Source of the DNA: Streptomyces fildesensis
Lineage (GTDB): Bacteria; Actinomycetota; Actinomycetes; Streptomycetales; Streptomycetaceae
Length of the DNA: 64,000 bases
Direction: 5' to 3'
Assembly (NCBI RefSeq): GCF_016107395.1
Contig: NZ_JAAIKO010000040.1
Location: 17,115 to 81,114, forward strand
Position numbers and translations under genes: made by a program. Shown in pieces: positions 44,046 to 52,486 of the stretch (position 1 is the stretch's first letter; each line of letters starts with the position of its first letter). A model generated the notes under the pieces. That model was not told where the DNA came from and searched no databases. It saw nothing but the letters and a program-made list of their open reading frames with translations.

Positions 44046-45173
44046 GTGAGCACCGGGGTCGAGAACGGAGCGGGGCAGCCGTCCCCTCCGCAGCCGCCCG
44101 CCTTCCCCGCGCTCTACCCGACAACCCCGCCGCGGCCCGTGCACCGCCCGGCGGCCCGTGAGCCGATCGCCGCGCGCAGCCCCCAGGAGCGGCCGGCGGA
44201 GTGGACGCCCGCACCGCCGACCGTGCCGCGGCCGCCCGCCGCACCACCGGCCGCCGCGTCACCGTTCCTGGCGCGGCACCCGGAACCACCGCGCCCCGGC
44301 ACTCCGCCGCAGCAGGCACCGCAGCAACAGGCATGGACGCGCTCGGAACCCGAACCACCCGCCGTACCCGAGCCGTTCGCGGTGCCCGCGCCGCCCGCCC
44401 GCCGTCCCCGTACGGCCGCCGGCCGGACCGCGTCGGCGCTCTGCCTCGTCCTGGGCCTCGGCCTGTTCACGGGCGCCGCCACCGGCGCCCTGATCAACCA
44501 CGACCCGGCGGCGGTCGGGACCACCCAAGGCGCCTACGCCCGCGCCGGCGACCTGTGGCACAGCGTGCCGGTCGACACGCTCCTGCCGCCCGTCGTCAGC
44601 CGGCCGGGCGCGGGACCCGGTGGCGCCGACCGCACCTACACGCGGATCGGGGTCGCCCCGGCCGCCGGCTGCGCGGGCGCCTTCGACCCGCTGCTGGCGA
44701 AGGTGCTGGCCCCGGTGGGCTGCGTGCAGGTGCTGCGCGCCACCTACGTCGACGCCACGTCCAGCCGCGTCACCACCGTGGGCCTGCTCGTCACCGGCGG
44801 CGACGCTGCCGGCATGAGCGCGCTGAACCACCGCTGGAACAGCGAACACCTCGGCTCCCGGCTGGATCTGATGCCTCATCCGGTCGCGTTCCCCGGCACC
44901 GCGGCGGCCTCCTTCAGCGACGCGCAGCGGGCCAGCTGGACGGTGAGCGTCTCCGCCACCCTCCCCGTCGTGGTCTACGCGGTGAGCGGCTTCGCGGACG
45001 GCCGTCCGGTGCCCGAACCACAACCGGCCGCCGCGGCCACCGCGCCGGGCGCCACCTCCGCCCCGGCGCAGGCCGGCCTCGGCACCGACGTCCTCGTCCT
45101 CGCCGCCGACCTCGACGCCCGGCTGCGCAAGGCCGTCACGACCGACCCCGCGTCCTCCCAGGGAGCATCGTGA
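44046..45173 (+). CDS. Proline-rich single-pass membrane protein linked to a mycosin
   Basis: The 375-residue protein has a Pro/Ala-rich cytoplasmic N-terminus of about 120 residues, one membrane helix (about 127-148) and an outside domain of about 220 residues with two cysteines (AGCAGAF and GCVQV). The layout resembles accessory membrane proteins of type VII secretion, but no motif proves it. The last bases overlap the mycosin gene (GTGA), so both are coupled. I do not recognise a named family. Confidence 0.75.
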   Translation: MSTGVENGAGQPSPPQPPAFPALYPTTPPRPVHRPAAREPIAARSPQERPAEWTPAPPTVPRPPAAPPAAASPFLARHPEPPRPGTPPQQAPQQQAWTRSEPEPPAVPEPFAVPAPPARRPRTAAGRTASALCLVLGLGLFTGAATGALINHDPAAVGTTQGAYARAGDLWHSVPVDTLLPPVVSRPGAGPGGADRTYTRIGVAPAAGCAGAFDPLLAKVLAPVGCVQVLRATYVDATSSRVTTVGLLVTGGDAAGMSALNHRWNSEHLGSRLDLMPHPVAFPGTAAASFSDAQRASWTVSVSATLPVVVYAVSGFADGRPVPEPQPAAAATAPGATSAPAQAGLGTDVLVLAADLDARLRKAVTTDPASSQGAS

Positions 45174-46387
45174 GAAGATCAGCCGCCCTCGGGCGTACCG
45201 CCGCCGCTCTGCTGGGAGCCCTGCTCGCCGTGCTGCCGGCCGCGTCCGCCCGCGCCGACTCGGTCCGCGACGCAGAATGGACGCTGGACGCCCTGCACGC
45301 GCACGACGCCTGGCGCACGACCCAGGGCGCCGGCGTCACCGTCGCCGTACTGGACACCGGTGTCGACGGCACCCACCCCGACCTGGCGGGACAGGTACTG
45401 CCCGGCAACGACCTCATCGGCTTCGGATCCGGTCCGGGCGACAGCACGTGGGCCAAGCACGGCACCGGCATGGCCGCCATCATCGCCGGCCACGGCCACG
45501 GCCCGGGGTACTCGCAGGGCGTCCTCGGCATCGCGCCACGGGCCAAGATCCTGCCGGTCCGGGTGATCCTGGAGGAGAAGGACCCCCGGCGCGACGAAGC
45601 CCGCGCGAGCAGGGGAAAGGCCGTTCCGGACGGGATCCGCTGGGCCACCGACCACGGAGCCGGCGTCATCAACCTGTCGCTCGGCGACGACAGCGCGACC
45701 GCCGCGCCCACCGCGGACTACGACAACGCGATCCAGTACGCCCTCGGCAAGGGCGTGGTCGTCGTCGCGTCGGCGGGCAACGGCGGTGAGCAGGCGGACC
45801 GCGCCTCGTACCCGGCCGCCTACCCGGGGGTGATCGCGGTCGCGGCCGTGGACCGGGTCGGCGCGCACGCCTCGTTCTCCACCCGGCGCTGGTACGCCTC
45901 CGTCTCGGCGCCCGGTGTCGACGTCATCCTGGCCGACCCCAACCGCAAGTACTACGAGGGGTGGGGGACCAGCCCCGCCTCGGCGTACGTCTCCGGCGCG
46001 GTGGCCCTGATCCGCTCCGCCTACCCGAAGCTGGGCCCCGCGCAGATCAAGCAGCTCCTGGAGAGCACCACCCGTGAGCGGCCGGCCGGCGGCCGCAGCG
46101 ACGCGGTCGGCACCGGTCTGATGGACCCGGCCGCGGCGCTCAAGGCGGCGGCGAAGCTCGAACCCCCGGGCGAGGCGCCGACCCCGGCACCCTCGGCGCG
46201 GCGGTACTTCGGCGCCGGCCCGACGATCACGCTCTCGCCGGCCGCGGACGGCGGCGGACTCGGCGACGGGGTGGCGGTCGCCTGCGCACTGCTGGGCGGG
46301 GTCCTGGTCGGCGCGGCGGCGCTGCTCTGGTTCCGCCCCCGCCTCGGCCGGTCACGACGCCGGGCGACGCACGGAATCCCTACCTGA
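45170..46387 (+). CDS. Mycosin-like subtilisin protease (S8)
   Basis: The 405-residue protease has a signal peptide (to about 29), a subtilase domain and a C-terminal membrane helix (about 374-392). The triad is Asp62 in AVLDTGVDG, His97 in KHGTGM and Ser268 in GTSPASAYVSG. Signal peptide plus C-terminal helix is the layout of mycosins, the MycP proteases of type VII systems. No ESX core genes (eccC, esxA/B) lie in the window. The GTG start overlaps the upstream stop. Confidence 0.88.
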   Translation: MRRSAALGRTAAALLGALLAVLPAASARADSVRDAEWTLDALHAHDAWRTTQGAGVTVAVLDTGVDGTHPDLAGQVLPGNDLIGFGSGPGDSTWAKHGTGMAAIIAGHGHGPGYSQGVLGIAPRAKILPVRVILEEKDPRRDEARASRGKAVPDGIRWATDHGAGVINLSLGDDSATAAPTADYDNAIQYALGKGVVVVASAGNGGEQADRASYPAAYPGVIAVAAVDRVGAHASFSTRRWYASVSAPGVDVILADPNRKYYEGWGTSPASAYVSGAVALIRSAYPKLGPAQIKQLLESTTRERPAGGRSDAVGTGLMDPAAALKAAAKLEPPGEAPTPAPSARRYFGAGPTITLSPAADGGGLGDGVAVACALLGGVLVGAAALLWFRPRLGRSRRRATHGIPT

Positions 46388-46401
46388 ACACCTGACGATC
46401 C

Positions 46402-47334
46402 CTACTCGAACGCCCCGACCGCCGCCTGCGCGACGTCCTCGGCCAGCGCGATCCCCGCGGCCTGAGTGGTGTTCCCACTGCTCAGGACCGCGACGAGATA
46501 GGTGCTCCGGTCCGTGGCGACCTGGCCGATGCTGTTGATGTCCCACAGCCCGGTCGTGCTGCGCTGCAGCCAGCCGTTCTTGAGCGCGGTGTCGGAGGCC
46601 GGCACCGCCGCGGCCGTGACGCCCCAGTCCTGGCCGTCGGATATCCGCCCCATCAGCTCCTGCAGATACGTTCGCGAGGCGGCCTCCAGCGGTGAGTCGT
46701 CACCGAACACGGCCTGCAGCAGCCGCAGTTGGTCGGCGGCCGTGGTCCTGGTGAGCCCCCACAGGTCGCCGTCGCCGCCCTCGGTCCCGGTCAGCCCGAG
46801 GCGTTCGTTGGCCTCGGCGAGACCGTCCGCGCGGCCGACGGAGTGCCAGAGCGCGGTCGCCGCGTCGTTGTCGCTCTGCTCGATCATGACGGTGGCGTTC
46901 GCCTTCTCCCCGGCGGTGAGACCGCGCCCGGCGTCCTGCGCCGCCAGCAGCAGCGCCGCGAGGATGTCGACCTTGACGATGCTCGCCGTGTCGTACGTCC
47001 CGTCCCCGTACACCGCCTGCGCGCCGGACGCGGTGTCCAGCACGGCGACGGAGAAGTCGGCGTCGGTCGCGTCGGCCATGGTGCCGAGCGCGTCGCTCAG
47101 CTCCTGGTCGCGGTCCGCCGCGGATGCCCCGGTCTGCACGCTCTCCCCACCCTCCCCGGCCGGCTGCGCCGCGTCGGAGGAGGCGGCCGGCCGCACGTGT
47201 GCCTGGGCCGGCGGCCGCGCCATCGCGCGGACGCCCGCCACCACCCCGCCGCCCGCCAGTACGACGGCCGCGATGGTCGCGATGATGACGGTGCGGCCGG
47301 TATGACGGGTCCGGTGCCGGTTGTGAGGTCGCAT
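46402..47334 (-). CDS. Class A beta-lactamase-fold serine hydrolase, exported
   Basis: The 310-residue protein has an N-terminal membrane anchor or signal (about 15-38) and a class A fold. SxxK is SIVK at 118-121, SDN at 154-156 and the third motif is KNG (252-254) in place of KTG/KSG. It could be a beta-lactamase-like or peptidoglycan enzyme. The ATG at 47334 was chosen because it gives a normal signal region; 11 further residues upstream are possible. Convergent with the mycosin gene. Confidence 0.82.
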   Translation of the reverse strand: MRPHNRHRTRHTGRTVIIATIAAVVLAGGGVVAGVRAMARPPAQAHVRPAASSDAAQPAGEGGESVQTGASAADRDQELSDALGTMADATDADFSVAVLDTASGAQAVYGDGTYDTASIVKVDILAALLLAAQDAGRGLTAGEKANATVMIEQSDNDAATALWHSVGRADGLAEANERLGLTGTEGGDGDLWGLTRTTAADQLRLLQAVFGDDSPLEAASRTYLQELMGRISDGQDWGVTAAAVPASDTALKNGWLQRSTTGLWDINSIGQVATDRSTYLVAVLSSGNTTQAAGIALAEDVAQAAVGAFE

Positions 47335-47441
47335 TCCCACCAGCATTGGAATCGAACCTGCGGGCACGCTGAGACACGGATGAACAAACCGTGAGAAAGC
47401 GGGCCGTACGAGCCCGTCGACGGCTGCCGACCGGGTCCCGA

Positions 47442-47447
47442 TACGCT
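47442..47447 (+). promoter_or_regulatory. -10 box, probable leaderless promoter
   Basis: TACGCT ends seven bases before the GTG of the SseB gene. Confidence 0.5.
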
Positions 47448-47454
47448 GCCCAGC

Positions 47455-48189
47455 GTGTCACTCAAGAATATCCCCGACCCGGGCTTCGCCGACGACGACG
47501 GTTCGGCCGACGCGGCGCTGGCCACCGCACTCGCCGCCTACGCCGACGACAGCCGGGCCGAGCCCGGTGTACTCGCCGCGCTGCCCGGCGCCCGTCTGCT
47601 GGTCCCCGTGGTGGCCGTACTGGGCGAGGTGGAGACCGGCCCTGACGGCCTGCGCCGTGAGAAGACCAGCGACATGGCGGTGCCCACGATCCAGGCCGCC
47701 GACGGACGGCGGGCGCTGCCCGCCTTCACCTCGGTGGAATCCCTCGCCCGCTGGCGCCCCGACGCCCGGCCGGTCGCGGTCCCGCTGCACCAGGCGCTCC
47801 AGGCCCTCGCGCACGAGAAGGCCGACACCCTGCTGATCGACATGGCGGGCCCGGCCCCGTACGCCCTCACCGGCCCGGCGCTGCGCGCCGTCGCCCTGGG
47901 GCGCGAGCACGTGGATCCGCTCGGTGATCCGGAGGTGCTCGGCGCGCTACGCGCGGCCGTCGCCGCCGAACCGGGTGTGCTGCGCGCGTATCTCTCCCCG
48001 GCGGGCACCTCGGACGGCACCCTCGGCCTGGTCCTCGCCCCGGACGCGGCCGTGGCCGAGGTGGCCCGGCGGATCGCTACCGCCCTGTCGGCCGACGAGG
48101 TGTTGCGGTCCCGGCTGGTCCGCGGGCTCGACCTCGCGCTGCTGGGGCCGGATGCCGAGGTGTCGGGCGAGCCGCTCTTCACGCGTTGA
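47455..48189 (+). CDS. SseB family protein
   Basis: The 244-residue protein has SseB N-terminal-type domain features (RLLVPVVAVL, then ALPAFTSVESLARWRPDARPV) and a second, related C-terminal half (VLRAYLSPAGTSDGTLGLVL). It is cytoplasmic, with no signal. The function of SseB proteins in actinobacteria is unclear. Leaderless promoter supports the GTG. Confidence 0.82.
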   Translation: MSLKNIPDPGFADDDGSADAALATALAAYADDSRAEPGVLAALPGARLLVPVVAVLGEVETGPDGLRREKTSDMAVPTIQAADGRRALPAFTSVESLARWRPDARPVAVPLHQALQALAHEKADTLLIDMAGPAPYALTGPALRAVALGREHVDPLGDPEVLGALRAAVAAEPGVLRAYLSPAGTSDGTLGLVLAPDAAVAEVARRIATALSADEVLRSRLVRGLDLALLGPDAEVSGEPLFTR

Positions 48190-48332
48190 GCGGACCGGTC
48201 AGGCCGACGGCCAAGTGACATCCGGTAGGCCCCCACTGTCTGCCGAAGTGTGCGATGTGGTCCTGGGGCCGAGAATGCGAGAGCAGACCGACAGCGCACG
48301 CATACGGGCAGTAATCGACGCCAGGAGGCCCC

Positions 48333-49106
48333 ATGGACAAGCGGACAGTGACCTGTGAATTCCTGGGAACGCTGCTGCTGGTCTTCTTCGCCGTCGGATC
48401 CGCGGTGCTGGCGGGCGAGTACATCGGCACCCTCGGCATCGCCCTCGCCTTCGGCTTCACGCTGCTGGCGCTGGCCTACGCGCTCGGCCCGATCTCCGGC
48501 TGCCATGTGAACCCGGCCGTCACCCTCGGCATGCTGGTCGCCGGGCGCGTCAGCGTCAGGACGGCCGTCGAGTACTGGATCGCCCAGCTGCTGGGCGGCA
48601 TCGCGGGCGCCGCGCTGCTCTTCCTGGTGGCCAAGCAGGTGCCGGGGCTGAAGACCAGCGGGGCGTTCGGCACCAACGGCTACGGCAGCCGGTCCGCGGT
48701 CGGCATCAACATCGGCGGCGCGTTCGTCGTCGAGGTGGTGCTGACGTTCCTGCTGGTGTTCGTAGTGCTCTCGGTCACGCACAAGGTGGCGGTGTTCGGC
48801 TTCGACGGCCTGCCGATCGGCCTGGTGCTGGCCGCGATCCACCTGGTCGGCATCCCGCTGACCGGGACCTCGGTGAACCCGGCGCGCAGCCTCGGCCCCG
48901 CCCTGTTCGCGGGCGGGGCCGCGCTGTCGCAGCTGTGGCTGTTCATCGTGGCGCCGCTGATCGGCGGCGCGCTGGCGGCTCTGGTGCACCATGTGACCCA
49001 CCCGCCGACGGCCGCGCGGCACGGCGGCCTCCGGGTGGACGACCTCGCCGACCAGGTCGACGATGCCGCCGGGGACGCCGGGACGGAACGGCCGGAGCCT
49101 GCCTGA
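48333..49106 (+). CDS. Aquaporin/MIP channel
   Basis: The 257-residue protein has six membrane helices and two NPA loops, CHVNPAVT (about 53-60) and TSVNPARS (about 181-188). The Cys before the first loop and the residues around it suggest a water channel of the AqpZ type rather than GlpF. AGGAGG lies at the right distance. The C-terminal 35 residues are hydrophilic. Confidence 0.93.
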   Translation: MDKRTVTCEFLGTLLLVFFAVGSAVLAGEYIGTLGIALAFGFTLLALAYALGPISGCHVNPAVTLGMLVAGRVSVRTAVEYWIAQLLGGIAGAALLFLVAKQVPGLKTSGAFGTNGYGSRSAVGINIGGAFVVEVVLTFLLVFVVLSVTHKVAVFGFDGLPIGLVLAAIHLVGIPLTGTSVNPARSLGPALFAGGAALSQLWLFIVAPLIGGALAALVHHVTHPPTAARHGGLRVDDLADQVDDAAGDAGTERPEPA

Positions 49107-49137
49107 CGCGACCCGGGGCGGCGCGCCCGGCTTCGGT

Positions 49138-49491
49138 TCAGCTGTAGACGGGACCCGTGAGCTTCTCGCCGGGCCCGTGGCCGGGCTCGTCCGGCACCAG
49201 GGAAGCCTCGCGGAAGGCCAGCTGCAGCGACTTCAGACCGTCCTTGAGCGGGGCGGCGTGGTAGGTGCTGATCTCCGGCGCGCCGGCGGTGACCAGGCCG
49301 GCCAGCGCGGTGATCAGCTTCCGGGCCTCGTCCAGGTCCTTGTGCTCCGGGCCCTCCTCGGCGAGGCCCAGGTTGACGGCCGCCGCGCTCATCAGGTGGA
49401 CCGCCACCGTCGTGATGACCTCGACGGCGGGGACGTCCGCGATGTCGCGGGTCATCGCGTCGAAGTCGGGGTTCTGGTTCTCGTCACTCAT
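49138..49491 (-). CDS. DUF1844 protein
   Basis: This 117-residue cytoplasmic protein shows the DUF1844 pattern VITTVAVHLMSAAAVNLGL and a helical C-terminus (DEARKLITALAGLV). Function is unknown. It is conserved beside infC in many actinobacteria, by memory, and is divergent from infC here. Confidence 0.82.
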   Translation of the reverse strand: MSDENQNPDFDAMTRDIADVPAVEVITTVAVHLMSAAAVNLGLAEEGPEHKDLDEARKLITALAGLVTAGAPEISTYHAAPLKDGLKSLQLAFREASLVPDEPGHGPGEKLTGPVYS

Positions 49492-49549
49492 GGGCCTCAC
49501 GATAGGCGACCGCGACACAGCCGGATGTCGACGGGTACGATCCCGCCGA

Positions 49550-49579
49550 TTACGGGCTTCCCCAGGTCACTGGTATGCT
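49550..49579 (+). promoter_or_regulatory. infC promoter
   Basis: TTACGG (-35, 49550-49555) and TATGCT (-10, 49574-49579) are 18 bases apart. The leader before infC is then about 305 bases. Confidence 0.55.
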
Positions 49580-49585
49580 TGCAAA

Positions 49586-49890
49586 TCGACCGGCCGGACA
49601 CACCTGTGCCCGGCCCACAAGTGGAGGCTCCGATCTCCCACCCGACCGACCGAGAGGTTGGCGGGTCCGGTCAGGCAGCGTTCTTCGGTGGATGGTTCTT
49701 CCGGACACCGAAGTGAGGCACGTGCTGCCCGATGCGCCCCGCGGTGTTCCGTGGCGGTGCTCCCGGTTTTGAGGAGCCCTGCCTGTGACCTGTATGGGGC
49801 GTTTTTTGCGTTCCTCGTGCAGGGGTCGGACGACACAGACGTTACGTGGCTGTCCGCCAGGCGGCCGCGTGGTGCAACCGAGGAGGCCCC
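49586..49890 (+). promoter_or_regulatory. Long leader of infC with possible attenuator
   Basis: The leader contains GCCC...GGGC followed by a run of six T residues near 49800-49810, a weak terminator-like hairpin. An alternative long pairing of CCCTGC with GCAGGG (about 49778 and 49820) would compete with it. This layout fits control of ribosomal-protein operons by attenuation or by L20, but the pairing was judged by eye. Confidence 0.45.
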
Positions 49891-50634
49891 ATCAGCGCCG
49901 AGCCCCGCATCGTCGAGCCTCGCATCAACGACCGCATTCGCGTCCCCGAGGTGCGACTCGTCGGTCCCAGTGGTGAGCAGGTCGGCATCGTGCCGCTTGC
50001 CAAGGCCCTGGAGCTTGCGCAGGAATACGACCTCGACCTGGTCGAGGTCGCAGCGACCGCACGTCCGCCCGTGTGCAAGCTCATGGACTACGGGAAGTTC
50101 AAGTACGAATCGGCCATGAAGGCCCGTGAGGCGCGCAAGAACCAGGCGCACACGGTCATCAAGGAGATGAAACTCCGGCCGAAGATCGACCCGCACGACT
50201 ACGACACCAAGAAGGGCCACGTCGTCCGCTTCCTGAAGCAGGGCGACAAGGTCAAGATCACGATCATGTTCCGTGGTCGCGAGCAGTCCCGCCCCGAGCT
50301 GGGCTTCCGGCTGCTGCAGCGACTGGCGTCCGACGTGGAGGAACTCGGCTTCATCGAGTCGAATCCGAAGCAGGACGGCCGAAACATGATCATGGTTCTC
50401 GGTCCTCACAAGAAGAAGACCGAAGCGATGGCCGAAGCCCGCGAGGCAGCGGCCGTTCGCAAGGCCGAGCGTCAGGGTTACGGCTCCGACGACGAGTCGG
50501 AAGAGCACGACGAGTCCTTCGACGGCACCGTCGAGAACTCCGAGGGTTCCGAGGAGTCCGCCGAGGCGCCGGTCGTCGAGGCGGCCGAGGAATCGGCCGA
50601 GAAGCCTGCCGACAAGCCGGTCGAGGACAACTGA
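49891..50634 (+). CDS. infC: Translation initiation factor IF-3
   Basis: IF-3 checks the start codon and keeps 30S subunits free. The start is ATC (AUC), with AGGAGG and four C between; the conserved N-terminus SAEPRI...NDRIRVPEVRLVG begins there. Rare starts are known for infC and allow IF-3 to control itself. A GTG 45 bases upstream is in frame but has no ribosome site. The 247 residues exceed the usual ~180 because of an acidic tail (about 205-247, Glu/Ser/Asp-rich). It heads the infC-rpmI-rplT operon. Confidence 0.95.
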   Translation: MSAEPRIVEPRINDRIRVPEVRLVGPSGEQVGIVPLAKALELAQEYDLDLVEVAATARPPVCKLMDYGKFKYESAMKAREARKNQAHTVIKEMKLRPKIDPHDYDTKKGHVVRFLKQGDKVKITIMFRGREQSRPELGFRLLQRLASDVEELGFIESNPKQDGRNMIMVLGPHKKKTEAMAEAREAAAVRKAERQGYGSDDESEEHDESFDGTVENSEGSEESAEAPVVEAAEESAEKPADKPVEDN

Positions 50635-50688
50635 GACCGCGTAAGGCCCCGGGGCACCGTTCCGGGATGGAAGACAGTACTGACGCTC

Positions 50689-50713
50689 TCCGTCCGCACC
50701 TGTTGCGGACGGG
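50689..50713 (+). promoter_or_regulatory. Hairpin between infC and rpmI
   Basis: CGTCCGCA and TGCGGACG form an 8-bp stem with a 5-base loop, 30 bases before the rpmI start; extended by two bases on either side. It could be a processing or L20-binding site. Confidence 0.4.
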
Positions 50714-50742
50714 AGGGCCAGCGACGAGGAGACTACGGCGAC

Positions 50743-50937
50743 ATGCCGAAGAACAAGACGCACAGCGGTGCCAGCAAGCGCTTCAAGGTCACCGGCAGCG
50801 GCAAGATCATGCGTGAGCGCGCCGGCCGTCGTCACCTGCTCGAGCACAAGCCGTCGAGCAAGACGCGCCGCCTCGCCGGCACGGTCCAGCTCGCCAAGGC
50901 CGACACCAAGAAGATCAAGAAGCTTCTCGGCCTGTGA
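50743..50937 (+). CDS. rpmI: Large ribosomal subunit protein bL35
   Basis: The 64-residue protein is a complete bL35 (PKNKTHSGASKRFKVTGSGK at the start, KPSSKTRRL in the middle), very basic. It lies between infC and rplT, the usual order. GAGGAG supports the ATG. Confidence 0.97.
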   Translation: MPKNKTHSGASKRFKVTGSGKIMRERAGRRHLLEHKPSSKTRRLAGTVQLAKADTKKIKKLLGL

Positions 50938-51048
50938 CGGCCGCGCCCCATCGTCCGTGAGGACAACGAGGGGCGCGACGTCCAACCGGGATCCCATCGC
51001 TTTCGGGCCGCGTGAGTCCCCCCGCGGTCCCCTACAAGGAGTTATCAA

Positions 51049-51432
51049 GTGGCACGCGTCAAGAGGGCTGTAAACGCCCACAAGAAGCGCAGGGCAATCC
51101 TCGAAGCGGCGAAGGGTTACCGCGGTCAGCGTTCGCGCCTGTACCGCAAGGCCAAGGAGCAGGTCACCCACTCCCTGGTCTACAACTTCAACGACCGCAA
51201 GAAGCGCAAGGGCGACTTCCGTCGTCTGTGGATCCAGCGCATCAACGCCGCTGCCCGCCAGAACGACATGACGTACAACCGCCTCATCCAGGGTCTGAAC
51301 GCCGCCAACATCGAGGTGGACCGCAAGATCCTCGCCGAGCTGGCCGTCAACGACCCCAACGCCTTCGCCGCGCTGGTCGAGGTCGCCAAGAAGGCGCTGC
51401 CCACGGACGTCAACGCGCCCAAGGCCGCCTGA
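51049..51432 (+). CDS. rplT: Large ribosomal subunit protein bL20
   Basis: The 127 residues are a complete bL20: ARVKRAVNAHKKRR at the start and a C-terminal globular domain (NRLIQGLNAANIEVDRKILAELA). It assembles 23S rRNA early and in other bacteria represses its own operon. GTG start with AAGGAG eight bases upstream. Confidence 0.97.
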   Translation: MARVKRAVNAHKKRRAILEAAKGYRGQRSRLYRKAKEQVTHSLVYNFNDRKKRKGDFRRLWIQRINAAARQNDMTYNRLIQGLNAANIEVDRKILAELAVNDPNAFAALVEVAKKALPTDVNAPKAA

Positions 51433-51488
51433 GAACGACGCGACGGGGTGCTGCCGGGGTCGCCCCGAGTGACCCCCACGCAGTCCCC

Positions 51489-51515
51489 GGACCCGCAGGC
51501 TGAGCCTGCGGGTCC
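51489..51515 (+). terminator. Hairpin terminator after rplT
   Basis: A 12-bp perfect stem (GGACCCGCAGGC and complement) with a 3-base loop, 57 bases after the stop. Confidence 0.8.
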
Positions 51516-51581
51516 GTGTGCTGTCCCGGCGCCCAGGGACTACGTCACCTCCCGGATCCACCCCAGAAGCGAGCACTCCCC

Positions 51582-52445
51582 ATGGCGAGCCCCGAGCCCG
51601 AGCTGACCTCCTTGCGATCCCCGCGTGTCACCGCGGCCCACCGCCTGGCCAAGCGCAGCTTCCGCGGCAAGGAGCGACGGTTCATCGCCGAGGGCCCGCA
51701 GGCGGTCAGGGAGGCCATCAGCCACCCCGGCGGCGCCGCCGGGCGGACGCTCATCGAGCTGTACGCGACCCTCGAGGCCGCCGAGCGGCATGCCGACATC
51801 GTCGCGGCCGCCCGCGCGATCGGCGCCCCGGTGCTCACCGCGGCCGACGAGGTCGTCGCCGAGATCTCCGACACCGTCACCCCGCAGGGCATCGTCGGCA
51901 TCTGCCGCTTCCTGGACTCCCCGTTCGAGGAGATCCTGGCGTCCGCCCCGAAGCTCGTCGCGGTCCTCGCGCACGTCCGGGACCCCGGCAACGCCGGGAC
52001 CGTGCTGCGCTGCGCGGACGCGGCCGGGGCCGACGCGGTGATCCTCACCGACGCCTCCGTCGACCTGTACAACCCCAAGTGCGTGCGTGCCTCGGTCGGC
52101 AGTCTCTTCCATCTGCCCGTCGCCGTCGGAGTGCCCGTCGAGAAGGCCGTCGCCGGTCTGCGCGCGGCCGGAGTGCGGCTGGTCGCCGCCGACGGCGCCG
52201 GTGTACGGGACCTGGACGCCGAACTCGACGAGGGCACCATGGGCGGCCCCACCGGCTGGATCTTCGGCAACGAGGCCTGGGGACTGCCGGAGGAGACCCG
52301 CGCACTCGCGGACGAGGTGGTGCGCGTCCCGATCCACGGCAAGGCCGAAAGTCTCAACCTCGCGACGGCCGCCGCGGTGTGCCTCTATGCCTCCGCCCGG
52401 GCGCAGCGTGCGCCCGGAGGGTGCCGCTCCGTCACATCCAGCTAG
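51582..52445 (+). CDS. SpoU/TrmH family RNA 2'-O-methyltransferase
   Basis: The 287-residue SPOUT enzyme methylates a ribose in rRNA or tRNA with S-adenosylmethionine. The N-terminal substrate-binding part contains RSFRGKERRFIAEGPQAV; the knot shows HVRDPGNAGTVLRCAD, FGNEAWGLPEE and IPIHGKAESLNLATAAAV-like (VPIHGKAESLN). Similar proteins give thiostrepton or tylosin-type self-resistance, but most are housekeeping. The ATG begins the conserved N-terminus. Confidence 0.92.
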   Translation: MASPEPELTSLRSPRVTAAHRLAKRSFRGKERRFIAEGPQAVREAISHPGGAAGRTLIELYATLEAAERHADIVAAARAIGAPVLTAADEVVAEISDTVTPQGIVGICRFLDSPFEEILASAPKLVAVLAHVRDPGNAGTVLRCADAAGADAVILTDASVDLYNPKCVRASVGSLFHLPVAVGVPVEKAVAGLRAAGVRLVAADGAGVRDLDAELDEGTMGGPTGWIFGNEAWGLPEETRALADEVVRVPIHGKAESLNLATAAAVCLYASARAQRAPGGCRSVTSS

Positions 52446-52486
52446 TAGGGTTGCGGCCCGGGGGCCCTGAGAAGGGGGGTGCGGAG

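Noticed and set aside
43633..44358. Upstream extension of the deaminase gene through the repeats
   Set aside because: It would translate tandem repeats and overlap the divergent proline-rich gene; the conserved N-terminus starts at 43632.
44201..45169. Upstream in-frame extension of the mycosin gene
   Set aside because: The frame overlaps the proline-rich protein in another phase; the GTGA overlap and the signal peptide mark the real start at 45170.
47335..47400. GGTTCGATTCC on the minus strand, resembling a tRNA T-arm
   Set aside because: The flanking bases do not pair into a T-stem, and no acceptor or anticodon arm could be drawn.
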